NCBI GenBank assembly: GCA_964459445.1
Contig: CAYWMP010000104.1
Coordinates: forward strand, 1-21,115
Source: CAYWMP01 sp964459445
GTDB lineage: Bacteria; Desulfobacterota; DSM-4660; Desulfatiglandales; HGW-15
Length of the DNA stretch: 21,115 nucleotides
Direction: 5' to 3'
The position numbers and the translations under genes are program-made. Of the stretch, positions 1 to 8,198 are shown piece after piece. How positions within the stretch are numbered: the stretch's first letter is position 1; every line of letters starts with the position of its first letter. The notes under the pieces are model-generated. The model saw only the letters and a program-made list of their open reading frames with translations, searched no databases and was not told the origin of the DNA.

Positions 1-77
1 AACCCGCAAAGCCCCTAAAAATGGGCATTTGGTAAAAACCTTTCCGGAATAGGGGATATATTGTCTCGTTCCACATT

Positions 78-96
78 ATCTCGCCTCCGGCGAGAT
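78..96. repeat. 8-bp inverted repeat downstream of the EF-G-like gene
   Basis: ATCTCGCC at 78-85 and GGCGAGAT at 89-96 form a perfect 8-bp stem around a 3-nt loop. It lies about 150 bp past the stop of the minus-strand EF-G-like gene. No uninterrupted T tract follows the stem directly in either direction, so a role as intrinsic terminator is possible but unproven. The rest of 1-242 holds the short repeat at 181-208 and no gene that I can support. Confidence 0.4.
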
Positions 97-180
97 TGTG
101 ACACGGTTTTTGATCAACTGGATTTTTCAGACCGTTTTTAGGCGAATTCAACCACCATAGGTCGAGCCAATTAATATCAA

Positions 181-208
181 GTCTATCCTGTTATCCAGTC
201 AAATATCT
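181..208. repeat. ATCCTGTCT-type short-period repeat, copy 1
   Basis: GTCTATCCTGTT is followed by ATCCAGTC, two degenerate units about 8 nt apart. They match the motif found in the lysA-dapF and dapL-folK spacers (14343-14659 and 17616-17880). The copy lies just past the stop of the EF-G-like gene. No opposing arm is visible to its left inside the window, so it is either solitary or the right arm of an element that starts before base 1. Confidence 0.5.
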
Positions 209-242
209 TATTCCCGGCAAAATGCAACTTCTATGGGTGAAT

Positions 243-2318
243 CTATTCGGCCTTCTTGGTCTCGGCAATAACCTTATCTGCAAGGTTTGCCGGGACTTCT
301 TCGTAGTGAGAATGCTCAGAGGTGAAAGTGCCACGTCCCCCGGATATGGCGTTCAAATCAAGGGCGTATTGGAGAACCTCAGCCATGGGCACCTGGGCCT
401 TAATGACCTGGTACCTGCCTTGGCTGTCCATACCCTGGACCCTTCCCCTTCGCCCGTTGAGATCCCCCATCACATCCCCCATGGCCTCTTCGGGTACCGT
501 GATTTCCAACTGTACGATGGGTTCAAGAAGCACCGGATTTGCATCCTGCACTGCCTTCTTGAAGCACATGCTGGCAGCGATTTTGAATGCCATCTCAGAG
601 GAGTCCACGTCGTGGGATTTCCCGTCATAGAAACGCACTTTTAGATCGACAACCGGATAGCCTCCGAGGACACCGGCCTGAATAGCCTCGTTAAGTCCTT
701 TTTCAACAGCGGGGACAAAGCTTCTTGGCACATTCATTCCCACCAATGCCTCCTCAAATTCAAAGCCCGCTCCCCTGACCAAGGGAGACACATCAAAGTG
801 GACCTCGGCAAACTGACCGCGGCCTCCTGTCTGTTTCTTGTGTCGGTAAATGACACCTTTTGCCGGTTTTCGAATTGATTCCAAGTAGGGAACTTTGACC
901 GTTTTGAGATTCACTTCAACGCCGAATTTTCGATTCAATTTGTCACAAGTTGTCTCGAGATGGCTTTGCCCTGTTCCGGAAAGTACGATCTCGGACGTGG
1001 CCTGATCCCTCTCAAGTCTCAGGGTAGGATCTTCCTCCAAAAGTTTGGCCAGAGAAGTAAAGACCTTATCTTCGCTGCCCTTAACTTTGGCCTCGACCGC
1101 ATAGGAAAGGACAGGCGGCAGAGGTTCGACAGGTATGTAAATAACAGGATCACCCTCCACACAAAGCGTGTTTCCCGTTGAAGTTTCTTTCAGTTTTGGA
1201 ATGGCTATAATGTCGCCGGGCGCAGCCATTTCCACTGACTGCTGCTTTTTCCCTTCGATTATAAAAATCTGTCCAAATTTTTCTTTGGTCTTCTTGTTTG
1301 CATTATAGGCAATTGATTCGGCTTTCAGGGTCCCGGAAAAGACCCGTAATAGGCTCAGTTTACCTGCAAAGGGATCAGCAATCGTTTTAAAGACAATGGC
1401 GGAGAAGGGTTCCGTTGGATCCGGCTGTCTCTTGATCGCTTCCCCATCCGGACGTGTGCCTTCGACAGGTTCTCTTTCCGTAGGAGATGGGAACCCTTGA
1501 ATGACCAGATTCATCAACTGGGCTACGCCGATATTCAGAGTCGCTGATCCGCAGACAATCGGAGTCAAGAGCCTGGTTTTAATGCCGATTACAAAGGTTT
1601 CCTCTATCTCCTGGGGCGAAAGCTCTTCTCCTTCCAAGTACTTTTCCATAAGCTCATCATTGGCTTCTACGATATTTTCAATCATTTTTTCGCGCCATTC
1701 CTGAACTTCATCCTTCATCTCGCCCGGAATTTCTCCTTCATCGAACTTGCCGCTGCCGTCTTTCGAAGAGATGTAGGCTTTCAATTTAATAAGGTCCACA
1801 AGTCCCTGGAACTTATCCTCCGCTCCGATAGGCAGAAAAACCGGTGTGGGTTTGAGTTCAAAATTCTGCGTAATTTCATCCACCACGCTGTAGAAATTCG
1901 CCCTTTCCCTGTCCATCTTGTTAATAAAAACCATTCGTGGCAGATCCAACTCATCAGCAAATTCCCAGGCCTTCTCTGTGCCTATTTTGACACCGGCCGT
2001 TGCGTCTACGACAATGACAACCCCGTCCGCCGCCTGAAGCGAGGCCTTCGTATCGGAAAGGAAGTTTATGTCGCCGGGGGTATCGATAAGGTTGATATAA
2101 TGCTTTTTCCAGGTGCAATGATGAAAAGACGTACTCAGGGTGGTTTTTTTTCTTATTTCCTCCGGCTCAAAGTCCATATGGGAGGTTTCGTCATCAACGC
2201 TGCCCAGTCTCTTGGTTGATTTTCCGTTGAAAAGCATGGCTTCCGCCAGGGACGTTTTACCTGATCCCACATGGGCGACGAGGCCTGCATTTCTCAGTTG
2301 TTCACTTTTCCTATCCAT
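243..2318 (-). CDS. fusA: Elongation factor G-like translational GTPase (EF-G paralogue)
   Basis: A 691-residue protein with full EF-G length and architecture. The G domain shows a P-loop AHVGSGKT (residues 15-22), DTPG (79-82) and NKMD (133-136), followed by the later EF-G domains. The P-loop and the switch I region (EEIRKKTTLSTS instead of the usual RGIT type) are those of EF-G-like paralogues rather than canonical FusA, and the gene is not in a str operon with rpsL, rpsG or tuf. It is expected to be a cytosolic ribosome-dependent GTPase; a split between translocation and recycling roles cannot be read from the sequence. Start choice: a TTG at 2322-2324 is in frame, but the AAAGGA Shine-Dalgarno sits 1 nt from it and about 7 nt from the ATG at 2318, so the ATG is preferred. 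It is divergent from xerC and alone on its strand. Confidence 0.93.
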   Translation of the reverse strand: MDRKSEQLRNAGLVAHVGSGKTSLAEAMLFNGKSTKRLGSVDDETSHMDFEPEEIRKKTTLSTSFHHCTWKKHYINLIDTPGDINFLSDTKASLQAADGVVIVVDATAGVKIGTEKAWEFADELDLPRMVFINKMDRERANFYSVVDEITQNFELKPTPVFLPIGAEDKFQGLVDLIKLKAYISSKDGSGKFDEGEIPGEMKDEVQEWREKMIENIVEANDELMEKYLEGEELSPQEIEETFVIGIKTRLLTPIVCGSATLNIGVAQLMNLVIQGFPSPTEREPVEGTRPDGEAIKRQPDPTEPFSAIVFKTIADPFAGKLSLLRVFSGTLKAESIAYNANKKTKEKFGQIFIIEGKKQQSVEMAAPGDIIAIPKLKETSTGNTLCVEGDPVIYIPVEPLPPVLSYAVEAKVKGSEDKVFTSLAKLLEEDPTLRLERDQATSEIVLSGTGQSHLETTCDKLNRKFGVEVNLKTVKVPYLESIRKPAKGVIYRHKKQTGGRGQFAEVHFDVSPLVRGAGFEFEEALVGMNVPRSFVPAVEKGLNEAIQAGVLGGYPVVDLKVRFYDGKSHDVDSSEMAFKIAASMCFKKAVQDANPVLLEPIVQLEITVPEEAMGDVMGDLNGRRGRVQGMDSQGRYQVIKAQVPMAEVLQYALDLNAISGGRGTFTSEHSHYEEVPANLADKVIAETKKAE

Positions 2319-2811
2319 ATCCAATTCCTTTCAAGATGAATTGCCCCCGGCGATGAACATTTGGCTTAGGGGACATTAGTAAACGCTATTTTCGGGGTAC
2401 CCAATTTCCCAACTCAGGGATAGGCAAACCTCAAAGCGGGGGATTTAATTAAGGCCCAAATAGAAGGACTTGCAAGTTATTCAAAAGCTGAATGACATAA
2501 GTGATGAATGGAATTCAACAAATTTACAAAACTACATCAAGCCTAAAAACAAAGTCAAGTCCCGAATACGTTCGGGGATTTTTTCATTGCTAACTGTAAT
2601 GATTATGATATGTTATAAACTTTTGCAAAGTCAGCTTAGTCTTGATAAATTGAGATTAGACCTAAGTCGGGGGTGGCGCTTGTCTAAAATGCATTTCCCA
2701 AGAAAGAGGGATTGTTTTCGGGTTGACTGTGCCTGAAATAGCGTGTTTTGAAAAGGCCTCCTAGGTTAAGATCAGCAACCGAAGTAAAAAGGGGGAGTCC
2801 GAACACCGAAT
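2319..2811. other. 493-bp divergent intergenic region
   Basis: The spacer between the minus-strand EF-G-like gene and plus-strand xerC must carry promoters for both, but I see no convincing sigma-70 pair. TTGACT at 2723-2728 lacks a good -10 at the right distance. The clearest element is an intrinsic terminator at 2561-2584 on the plus strand with no recognised gene upstream of it. An open frame at 2470-2736 starts with TTG, has poor initiation context, runs through the terminator and resembles nothing known to me, so it is not called as a gene. Confidence 0.6.
2561..2584 (+). terminator. Orphan intrinsic terminator
   Basis: CCCGAA (2561-2566), a TACG tetraloop and TTCGGG (2571-2576) form a 6-bp GC-rich stem followed by GA and six T residues. 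This is a well-formed Rho-independent terminator on the plus strand. It stands about 230 bp upstream of xerC, and no plus-strand gene precedes it. It may end a small RNA or act in a leader before xerC. Read on the minus strand, the T-rich stretch begins only about 9 nt after the stem. Confidence 0.65.
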
Positions 2812-3738
2812 ATGGATTTTGCCGATCAAATTGAGATATTCCTTCATTACCTCAAATCTCAGAAGGGCTATTCAGAGCACACCATAAGGAATTACAGGAT
2901 CGATTTAAGGCAGTTTCTGAATTTTATAAAGAAAAGGGAAGGGTTAGCCGATAGTGAATCAGAAGATCCGGGACTGGATTCCATTGATTTCTCGGTTGTG
3001 AGGGAGTATTTGGGCAACCTCTATGGTGGCTATCGGCGCACAACCATCGGACGTAAATTGTCCTCTATCCGGTCATTTTTTCATTTTCTCGAGAAGGTGG
3101 GTGCCAACGAAGGCAATCCGGCGGCCGATATCTCCACGCCTAAAAGGGGGAAATACATCCCAACCTACCTTCCTGTTGATGACATGTTCAGGCTTCTCGA
3201 AGGACCCGATCGGGAGAAGCCTCTCGGTTTGAGGGATTTGGCCATCCTGGAAGTGCTCTATTCCTGCGGCATCCGTGTCAGTGAGCTGGCTGGTCTAAAC
3301 CTTTCGAGTATTGATTATGATCAACGCCTCGTTAAGGTCCTGGGTAAAGGAAACAAGGAAAGGATCGTCCCCATCGGGAGAAATGCACTCAAGGCGGTTG
3401 AAGATTATTTGGAAGCGACGCTGTCCCTGAGGAAAAACGGTAAAGGCGATCATCAGGAGGGACCGTTGTTTATGAATTATCGGGGGGGGCGTCTTAGTAC
3501 CCGAAGCATTGCAACCATAATAAAAAAGTATGGTTTGAAATGCGGCCTCATTATGGATATTACCCCCCATTCCTTAAGGCATACTTTTGCGACACATCTC
3601 CTGGACGGCGGCGCCGATCTTCGTTCTGTGCAGGAACTTTTGGGTCATGTGAGCTTATCCACCACCCAGAAATACACCCATGTCAGCCTCGACAGGCTTA
3701 TGGAGGTCTATGATAAGGCGCATCCGAGGAGCAAGTGA
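2812..3738 (+). CDS. xerC: Tyrosine recombinase of the XerC/XerD family
   Basis: A 308-residue site-specific recombinase with an N-terminal SAM-like core-binding domain (about 1-105) and a C-terminal catalytic domain. The full catalytic set is visible with XerD-like spacing: R155 (SCGIRVSEL), K179 (GKGNKER), H253 and R256 (HSLRHTFA), H279 (LLGH) and nucleophile Y288 (KYTH). Family members resolve chromosome dimers at dif together with a partner recombinase and FtsK. Placement directly ahead of hslV-hslU matches the known xerC/codV-clpQ-clpY order, which favours xerC, but XerC and XerD cannot be separated firmly from sequence alone. A GGGGGAG at 2791-2797 is the only purine-rich site upstream and is rather far (14 nt) from the ATG. 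A 106-bp gap follows before hslV. Confidence 0.92.
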   Translation: MDFADQIEIFLHYLKSQKGYSEHTIRNYRIDLRQFLNFIKKREGLADSESEDPGLDSIDFSVVREYLGNLYGGYRRTTIGRKLSSIRSFFHFLEKVGANEGNPAADISTPKRGKYIPTYLPVDDMFRLLEGPDREKPLGLRDLAILEVLYSCGIRVSELAGLNLSSIDYDQRLVKVLGKGNKERIVPIGRNALKAVEDYLEATLSLRKNGKGDHQEGPLFMNYRGGRLSTRSIATIIKKYGLKCGLIMDITPHSLRHTFATHLLDGGADLRSVQELLGHVSLSTTQKYTHVSLDRLMEVYDKAHPRSK

Positions 3739-3844
3739 AAACAAAATTCCACAGGGAAGATTATAATTCAGATTTAACAGATTTATTCTGTGAATCCCGT
3801 CTAAATATAAACGACTTGGAACGCGAGCAAAGGGGTAGCAGTCT

Positions 3845-4405
3845 ATGCCAATAAATCCATCAGATGTTATGCGCGCCACAACCATTTTGGCCCTCAAGAA
3901 AGACGGAAAGGCGGTCATGGCCGGAGACGGCCAGGTGAGTGTCGGCGACACGATCATGAAACAAAAGGCCAATAAGCTGCGTTTTATGTATAAGGACAGC
4001 GTGTTGGTTGGTTTTGCCGGCGCAGCAGCCGATGCTTTTAATCTTTTTGAGAGGTTAGAAGGAAAGCTGGAGAAGTTTAACGGAAATCTGACAAGGGCTG
4101 CGGTGGAACTGGCCAAGGATTGGCGGACGGACAAAATCCTGAGAAGACTGGAGGCCCTCTTGGTTGCCATGGACAAAGACCATACATTGATCATTTCAGG
4201 CAACGGCGATGTGATTGAGCCCGATGAATCGGTAACCGCTATAGGCTCCGGCGGGCCCTATGCCCTTGCCGCGGCGCGGGCCCTGGTTGCCCATTCCGAA
4301 TTGGATGCCCCTTCGATCGCCATGGAGGCGATGAAGATTACGGCTTCAATCTGTCTCTATACCAACGACCAGATTGTCATTCAGGAAATTACGCATAAAG
4401 GATAG
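3845..4405 (+). CDS. hslV: ATP-dependent protease proteolytic subunit HslV (ClpQ)
   Basis: A 186-residue threonine peptidase of the proteasome beta family that assembles as a double hexameric ring capped by HslU. The mature N-terminus is recognisable as TTILALKKDGK with nucleophile Thr12, preceded by an 11-residue leader ending in MRA. The AGDGQVS stretch after it is also typical of the family. Many proteobacterial HslV proteins have only Met before the Thr, so the leader is on the long side. An internal ATG at 3869 would give a three-residue leader, but AAAGGGGT about 9 nt upstream supports the ATG at 3845. The stop is 2 nt before hslU, so the pair is almost certainly co-translated. Confidence 0.96.
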   Translation: MPINPSDVMRATTILALKKDGKAVMAGDGQVSVGDTIMKQKANKLRFMYKDSVLVGFAGAAADAFNLFERLEGKLEKFNGNLTRAAVELAKDWRTDKILRRLEALLVAMDKDHTLIISGNGDVIEPDESVTAIGSGGPYALAAARALVAHSELDAPSIAMEAMKITASICLYTNDQIVIQEITHKG

Positions 4406-4407
4406 AC

Positions 4408-5814
4408 ATGGAAACGGATCTCATAAAAAAGGAACCGGTTGCGAAAGTCCTTAAGCCCAGGGAAATTGTAGCGGAACTCGATAAATATATCATTGGTCAG
4501 GATGAGGCCAAACGCTCCGTGGCTATTGCTCTTCGAAACAGGTGGCGAAGACAACAGGTGTCACCGGAACTAAGGGACGAGATCGCTCCTAAGAATATTA
4601 TCATGATCGGCCCAACGGGCGTCGGTAAAACAGAGATATCCAGACGCCTCGCAAGGCTGGCCAATTCTCCATTCCTCAAAGTCGAGGCCACCAAATTCAC
4701 TGAGGTTGGGTATGTGGGGCGCGACGTGGAATCCATGATCAGGGATCTCACAGAGCTTGCCGTGAACATGGCCAAAAACGATGAACAGGTAACCGTTGAG
4801 ACCAAGGCCATGGAACTGGCTGAGGAAAAACTGCTCGATATCCTTCTTCCAAAAAGAAAGGAAGAATCCCGTGAAGGAGAAGAGGGTGATAAGGAAAAAC
4901 TGCTTGAAGTGGTCAGGGCGGACAGAGCCGGGAGCGATACGACCCGGGAAAAGCTGAGGCGCATGTTGAGGGAAGGCAAACTCGATCATCGATATCTGGA
5001 GTTGGAAACCGATAACAGGAATGTGCCCATGGTGGAGATCTTTTCCGCCGCCGGACTTGAAGAAATGGAATTCAACATCAAAGAGGTCTTTGGGAATATC
5101 TTTCCGGCCAAGAAAAAGAAAAGGCGGGTAAAAATCCCCGAAGCCATGGAAATCCTCGTTCAGGAGGAATCGCAGAAACTCATAGACATGGACAAGGTCA
5201 TCGAGAAGGCTGTTCTGATGATTGAGCAAAACGGGATCATTTTTCTCGATGAGTTAGATAAGATCGCTGGATCTGAAAGCCGGTACGGTCCTGACGTATC
5301 CCGTGAGGGTGTACAAAGAGACATCCTACCCATTGTCGAAGGTTCGACGGTGATCACCAAATACGGGATGGTCAAAACAGACCATATTCTCTTCATCGCA
5401 GCAGGCGCTTTTAACGTCAGCAAACCATCGGATCTTTTGCCTGAGCTTCAGGGCCGGTTCCCCATAAGGGTGGAACTCAATTCGCTGTCACGAGAAGACT
5501 TCATACGCATACTCAAAGAGCCCAAAAATGCCCTGGTTACCCAGTACAAGGCTCTCCTGAAAACCGAAGGAATCGAACTGATATTTAAAGAATCGGCCAT
5601 TGAGGAGATCGCCTCCATCGCAAGCAAAGTGAATGAAAGGATGGAGAACATCGGGGCGCGCAGACTCCATACGGTCATGGAAAAGCTTCTGGACGAGATT
5701 TCCTTTGATGCACCGGATATGCAGGCAAAAACCGTGACCATTGATCGACAATATGTCATTGAAAAACTGAAAGACATTTTCGAAGACGAGAATTTGAGTC
5801 GTTATATCCTCTGA
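4408..5814 (+). CDS. hslU: ATP-dependent protease ATPase subunit HslU (ClpY)
   Basis: A 468-residue AAA+ unfoldase that recognises, unfolds and threads substrates into HslV. Walker A GPTGVGKT is at 68-75, the GYVGRD pore loop at 101-106, the variable I domain at about 110-250, Walker B IIFLDE at 277-282 and an arginine-finger region ELQGRFP around R350. The C-terminus ends SRYIL, the hydrophobic tail known to insert into HslV and activate it. The I domain is rich in Lys and Glu (about 145-170), as is common. The gene begins 2 nt after hslV and ends 19 nt before argB, so argB may share its transcript. Confidence 0.97.
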   Translation: METDLIKKEPVAKVLKPREIVAELDKYIIGQDEAKRSVAIALRNRWRRQQVSPELRDEIAPKNIIMIGPTGVGKTEISRRLARLANSPFLKVEATKFTEVGYVGRDVESMIRDLTELAVNMAKNDEQVTVETKAMELAEEKLLDILLPKRKEESREGEEGDKEKLLEVVRADRAGSDTTREKLRRMLREGKLDHRYLELETDNRNVPMVEIFSAAGLEEMEFNIKEVFGNIFPAKKKKRRVKIPEAMEILVQEESQKLIDMDKVIEKAVLMIEQNGIIFLDELDKIAGSESRYGPDVSREGVQRDILPIVEGSTVITKYGMVKTDHILFIAAGAFNVSKPSDLLPELQGRFPIRVELNSLSREDFIRILKEPKNALVTQYKALLKTEGIELIFKESAIEEIASIASKVNERMENIGARRLHTVMEKLLDEISFDAPDMQAKTVTIDRQYVIEKLKDIFEDENLSRYIL

Positions 5815-5824
5815 GCGCAGTACC

Positions 5825-5841
5825 AAATGACCAATGGCTAA
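5825..5841 (+). repeat. AAATGACCAATGGCTAA motif overlapping the argB start
   Basis: This 17-nt segment contains the argB initiation codon (5834-5836). It matches 16 of 17 positions of AAATGACAAATGGCTAA at 6887-6903, just ahead of argD. A shorter AAATGACCAA covers the argH start at 10523-10532. No clear Shine-Dalgarno lies upstream of argB, so initiation may rely on coupling to hslU, which ends at 5814. Confidence 0.5.
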
Positions 5842-6718
5842 AAAGCAAATAGACAGAGCAAAAGTCCTCATCGAGGCCTTGCCCTATATTCGACGGTTCA
5901 ATAAAGCCACCATAGTCGTCAAATATGGTGGTCATGCCATGGTGGACGACGGGCTCAAAAAGAATTTTGCCTTGGACATCATCTTAATGAAATATGTGGG
6001 TTTCAACCCTATTGTTGTTCACGGCGGTGGTCCACAGATAGGCAGCTTTCTTAAAAGGCTTTCCATTGAATCGGAATTCGTTGACGGAATGCGTGTAACC
6101 GACAAGCAGACCATGGATGTGGTCGAGATGGTTCTGGTGGGAAAGGTCAACAAAGAAATAGTCGCCCTCATCAACCACAACGGAGGAGAGGCCGTCGGGC
6201 TTTCCGGTAAGGATGGGAAACTCATTACGGCAAAGAAAATGAAATACGTGAAGGACAAAGGGGCGGATCAGCCACCGGAAATCATTGATATGGGTATGGT
6301 GGGGGAGATCGTATCTGTGAACAACCGTATGCTGGAGAACCTTCTGGACAGTGAATTCATTCCCATCATTGCTCCGGTGGGCTTCGGCAAAAAGGGGGAA
6401 ACCTACAACATCAATGCGGATTTGGTGGCGGGTCGAATAGCTGCATCCCTTAAGGCCAGGAAACTGGTCCTGCTGACTGATACCGAAGGGGTACTTAATA
6501 AAGAGGAAGAACTCATATCTACCATAAAGCGGAAGGATACCCAAAAATTTTTGGACGACGGGACAATCAAAGGCGGCATGATTCCGAAAATTACCTGTTG
6601 CCTCGAGGCCCTGAAAGGCGGCGTCAGGAAGGCCCATATAATTGACGGCCGAAAGAAACATGCGTTGCTGTTGGAGATTTTGACAAAGGGGGGGATAGGA
6701 ACGCAGATTGTACATTAG
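5834..6718 (+). CDS. argB: Acetylglutamate kinase
   Basis: A 294-residue amino-acid kinase that phosphorylates N-acetylglutamate, the second step of arginine synthesis. K30 in the KYGGHAM phosphate-binding loop and GGGPQI (64-69) in the substrate loop are visible, as is GGMIPKI near the C-terminus. About 25 residues precede the first core strand (KVLIEALPYIRRF), matching the extra N-terminal helix of hexameric, arginine-inhibitable enzymes; feedback inhibition is therefore likely but inferred. It starts 19 nt after hslU without a clear Shine-Dalgarno. Its TAG stop (6716-6718) is followed immediately by the end of a repeat element at 6719. argC and argJ or argE are not in the window. Confidence 0.97.
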   Translation: MAKKQIDRAKVLIEALPYIRRFNKATIVVKYGGHAMVDDGLKKNFALDIILMKYVGFNPIVVHGGGPQIGSFLKRLSIESEFVDGMRVTDKQTMDVVEMVLVGKVNKEIVALINHNGGEAVGLSGKDGKLITAKKMKYVKDKGADQPPEIIDMGMVGEIVSVNNRMLENLLDSEFIPIIAPVGFGKKGETYNINADLVAGRIAASLKARKLVLLTDTEGVLNKEEELISTIKRKDTQKFLDDGTIKGGMIPKITCCLEALKGGVRKAHIIDGRKKHALLLEILTKGGIGTQIVH

Positions 6719-6866
6719 CAGGCTGATGAAAAACGCTCATCTCTCCGCTAAACGGGATCTTGGAAGCTGCGTTATTCTTATCCCTCGACGTTGCGACGTA
6801 CTAAAATGAACGCCTCACTTCTCGGGATTTCGAAGGCCTTGCATCTAAGCATTTTTGATCAGCCTG
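6719..6866. mobile_element. MITE-like element A with 19-bp inverted ends
   Basis: The ends CAGGCTGATGAAAAACGCT (6719-6737) and, on the other strand, CAGGCTGATCAAAAATGCT (6848-6866) match at 17 of 19 positions. The 148-bp element has no coding capacity and begins on the base after the argB stop codon. Its interior, read on the minus strand, contains GATGCAAGGC, a gGAGGCGT-like stretch and TAGTACGTCGCAAC, blocks that recur in the element after folK (18506-18733) and partly in the element after argH (11952-12170). This points to a non-autonomous or REP-like family moved in trans. A target duplication is not obvious. Confidence 0.7.
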
Positions 6867-6886
6867 TAATAATAGGCACTTTTGAT

Positions 6887-6910
6887 AAATGACAAATGGC
6901 TAATGACTAA
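6887..6910 (+). repeat. AAATGAC/AAATGGC short repeat before argD
   Basis: A run of imperfect 7-8-nt units (AAATGAC, AAATGGC, TAATGAC, TAA) ends about 24 nt before the argD ATG. Its first 17 nt match the segment over the argB start at 16 of 17 positions. It is non-coding. Together with the element at 6719-6866 it fills most of the 215-bp argB-argD gap. Confidence 0.5.
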
Positions 6911-6933
6911 AACGTTGAAAGGATGTCTCAAAA

Positions 6934-8154
6934 ATGAATGAACAAGAGGGGAAAATAGCCGAACTTGCGGACAAGGTCATGTTTCCAACCTATGCCAGGC
7001 AACCCATTACCCTGGTTCGAGGTGAGGGCAGTAGAGTCTGGGATGAGGATGGGAAGACGTATTTGGATTTCGTTGGCGGCATCGCCGTCTGCGCCCTGGG
7101 CCACAGCTCTCCTTTAGTCACCGAAGCCCTGGAGGATCAATCAAAGAGACTCGTTCATGTCTCTAACCTTTATTACACCCAGCCCCAGACGGAGCTTGCC
7201 AGACTCCTCGTGGAAAACTCCTTTGCGGACCGGGTATTTTTCTGTAACAGTGGGGCCGAGGCCAACGAGGCGGCCATAAAACTGGCGCGGCGTCACTCAA
7301 AGGAGAAATTCGGCGATGGTCGTTACACCATTATTTCCATGCTGAGATCGTTCCACGGCAGAACCATGGCCACGCTTTCCGCCACGGGACAGAAAAAGAT
7401 CAAGGTCGGATATGATCCTGTACTTGAGGGTTTCAAATTTGTACCCTTCAACGATCTCAACAGCCTGAACGGCGCGGTGGACGACGCCGTTTGTGCGGTC
7501 ATGCTGGAACCTATTCAGGGTGAGGGAGGGGTGCTTTGCCCGGATCCGGACTTCCTTAAGGCAGTGAAGGAGATGTGCCTGGAAAAGAACCTGCTCTTGA
7601 TTTTTGATGAAGTCCAGGTGGGTATGGGGCGGACAGGCAAATTATTCGCCCATGAACATTTTGGTGTCACCCCTCACATCATGACCCTGGCCAAAGCCCT
7701 GGGTAACGGGCTTCCTATCGGTGCCATGCTGTCGGTTGAGGCATTGAGCAATGCCTTTGGACCGGGGAGCCATGCTACCACATTTGGCGGAACCCCGTTG
7801 GTAACATCCGTAGCAAAAGCGGTACTCAAGAGCCTTCTTGAAGACGGATGGATCGACCATTGTCAGAAAATGGGGGTACATTTCAAAGGGCAATTGGAGA
7901 CCCTGAAAGAGAAATACACGAGCATAAAAGAAATCAGAGGGGTGGGCCTTATCGTCGGCGTGGAGCTGGATCGACCCGGAATTCCAATCGTAGACGCTTG
8001 CAGGGAGAAGGGGTTCCTGATTAACTGTGCCCAGGAAAATGTACTGCGATTTGTTCCCCCACTCACGGTCAATGAAGCGGAAATTGACGCTCTTGTGGCT
8101 ACTCTGGACGCCATTTTGGACGAATTAGGGTTTGGGGAACCCAAGAAAGACTAA
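6934..8154 (+). CDS. argD: Acetylornithine aminotransferase
   Basis: A 406-residue class III PLP aminotransferase converting N-acetylglutamate semialdehyde to N-acetylornithine. SGAEANE (106-112), DEVQVGMGRTG (225-235) and the PLP lysine K254 in LAKALGNGLPIG are present. Val replaces the more usual Thr in DEVQTG. GAAAGGA about 10 nt upstream supports the ATG at 6934. Related enzymes in some bacteria also act as succinyl-diaminopimelate aminotransferase, but a dedicated DapL in this window makes that role unnecessary here. A 44-nt gap separates it from argF. Confidence 0.96.
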   Translation: MNEQEGKIAELADKVMFPTYARQPITLVRGEGSRVWDEDGKTYLDFVGGIAVCALGHSSPLVTEALEDQSKRLVHVSNLYYTQPQTELARLLVENSFADRVFFCNSGAEANEAAIKLARRHSKEKFGDGRYTIISMLRSFHGRTMATLSATGQKKIKVGYDPVLEGFKFVPFNDLNSLNGAVDDAVCAVMLEPIQGEGGVLCPDPDFLKAVKEMCLEKNLLLIFDEVQVGMGRTGKLFAHEHFGVTPHIMTLAKALGNGLPIGAMLSVEALSNAFGPGSHATTFGGTPLVTSVAKAVLKSLLEDGWIDHCQKMGVHFKGQLETLKEKYTSIKEIRGVGLIVGVELDRPGIPIVDACREKGFLINCAQENVLRFVPPLTVNEAEIDALVATLDAILDELGFGEPKKD

Positions 8155-8198
8155 ACAGTACGACGGCTAGCACAGGAACTAGAAGCGGAGTATTTGCT

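Noticed and set aside
222..644. Long opposite-strand frames over the EF-G-like gene and other genes
   Set aside because: They are shadows of strongly supported genes with no motifs of their own.
2470..2736. 88-codon plus-strand frame upstream of xerC
   Set aside because: TTG start with a poorly spaced purine site, runs straight through the intrinsic terminator at 2561-2584, composition unlike a protein.
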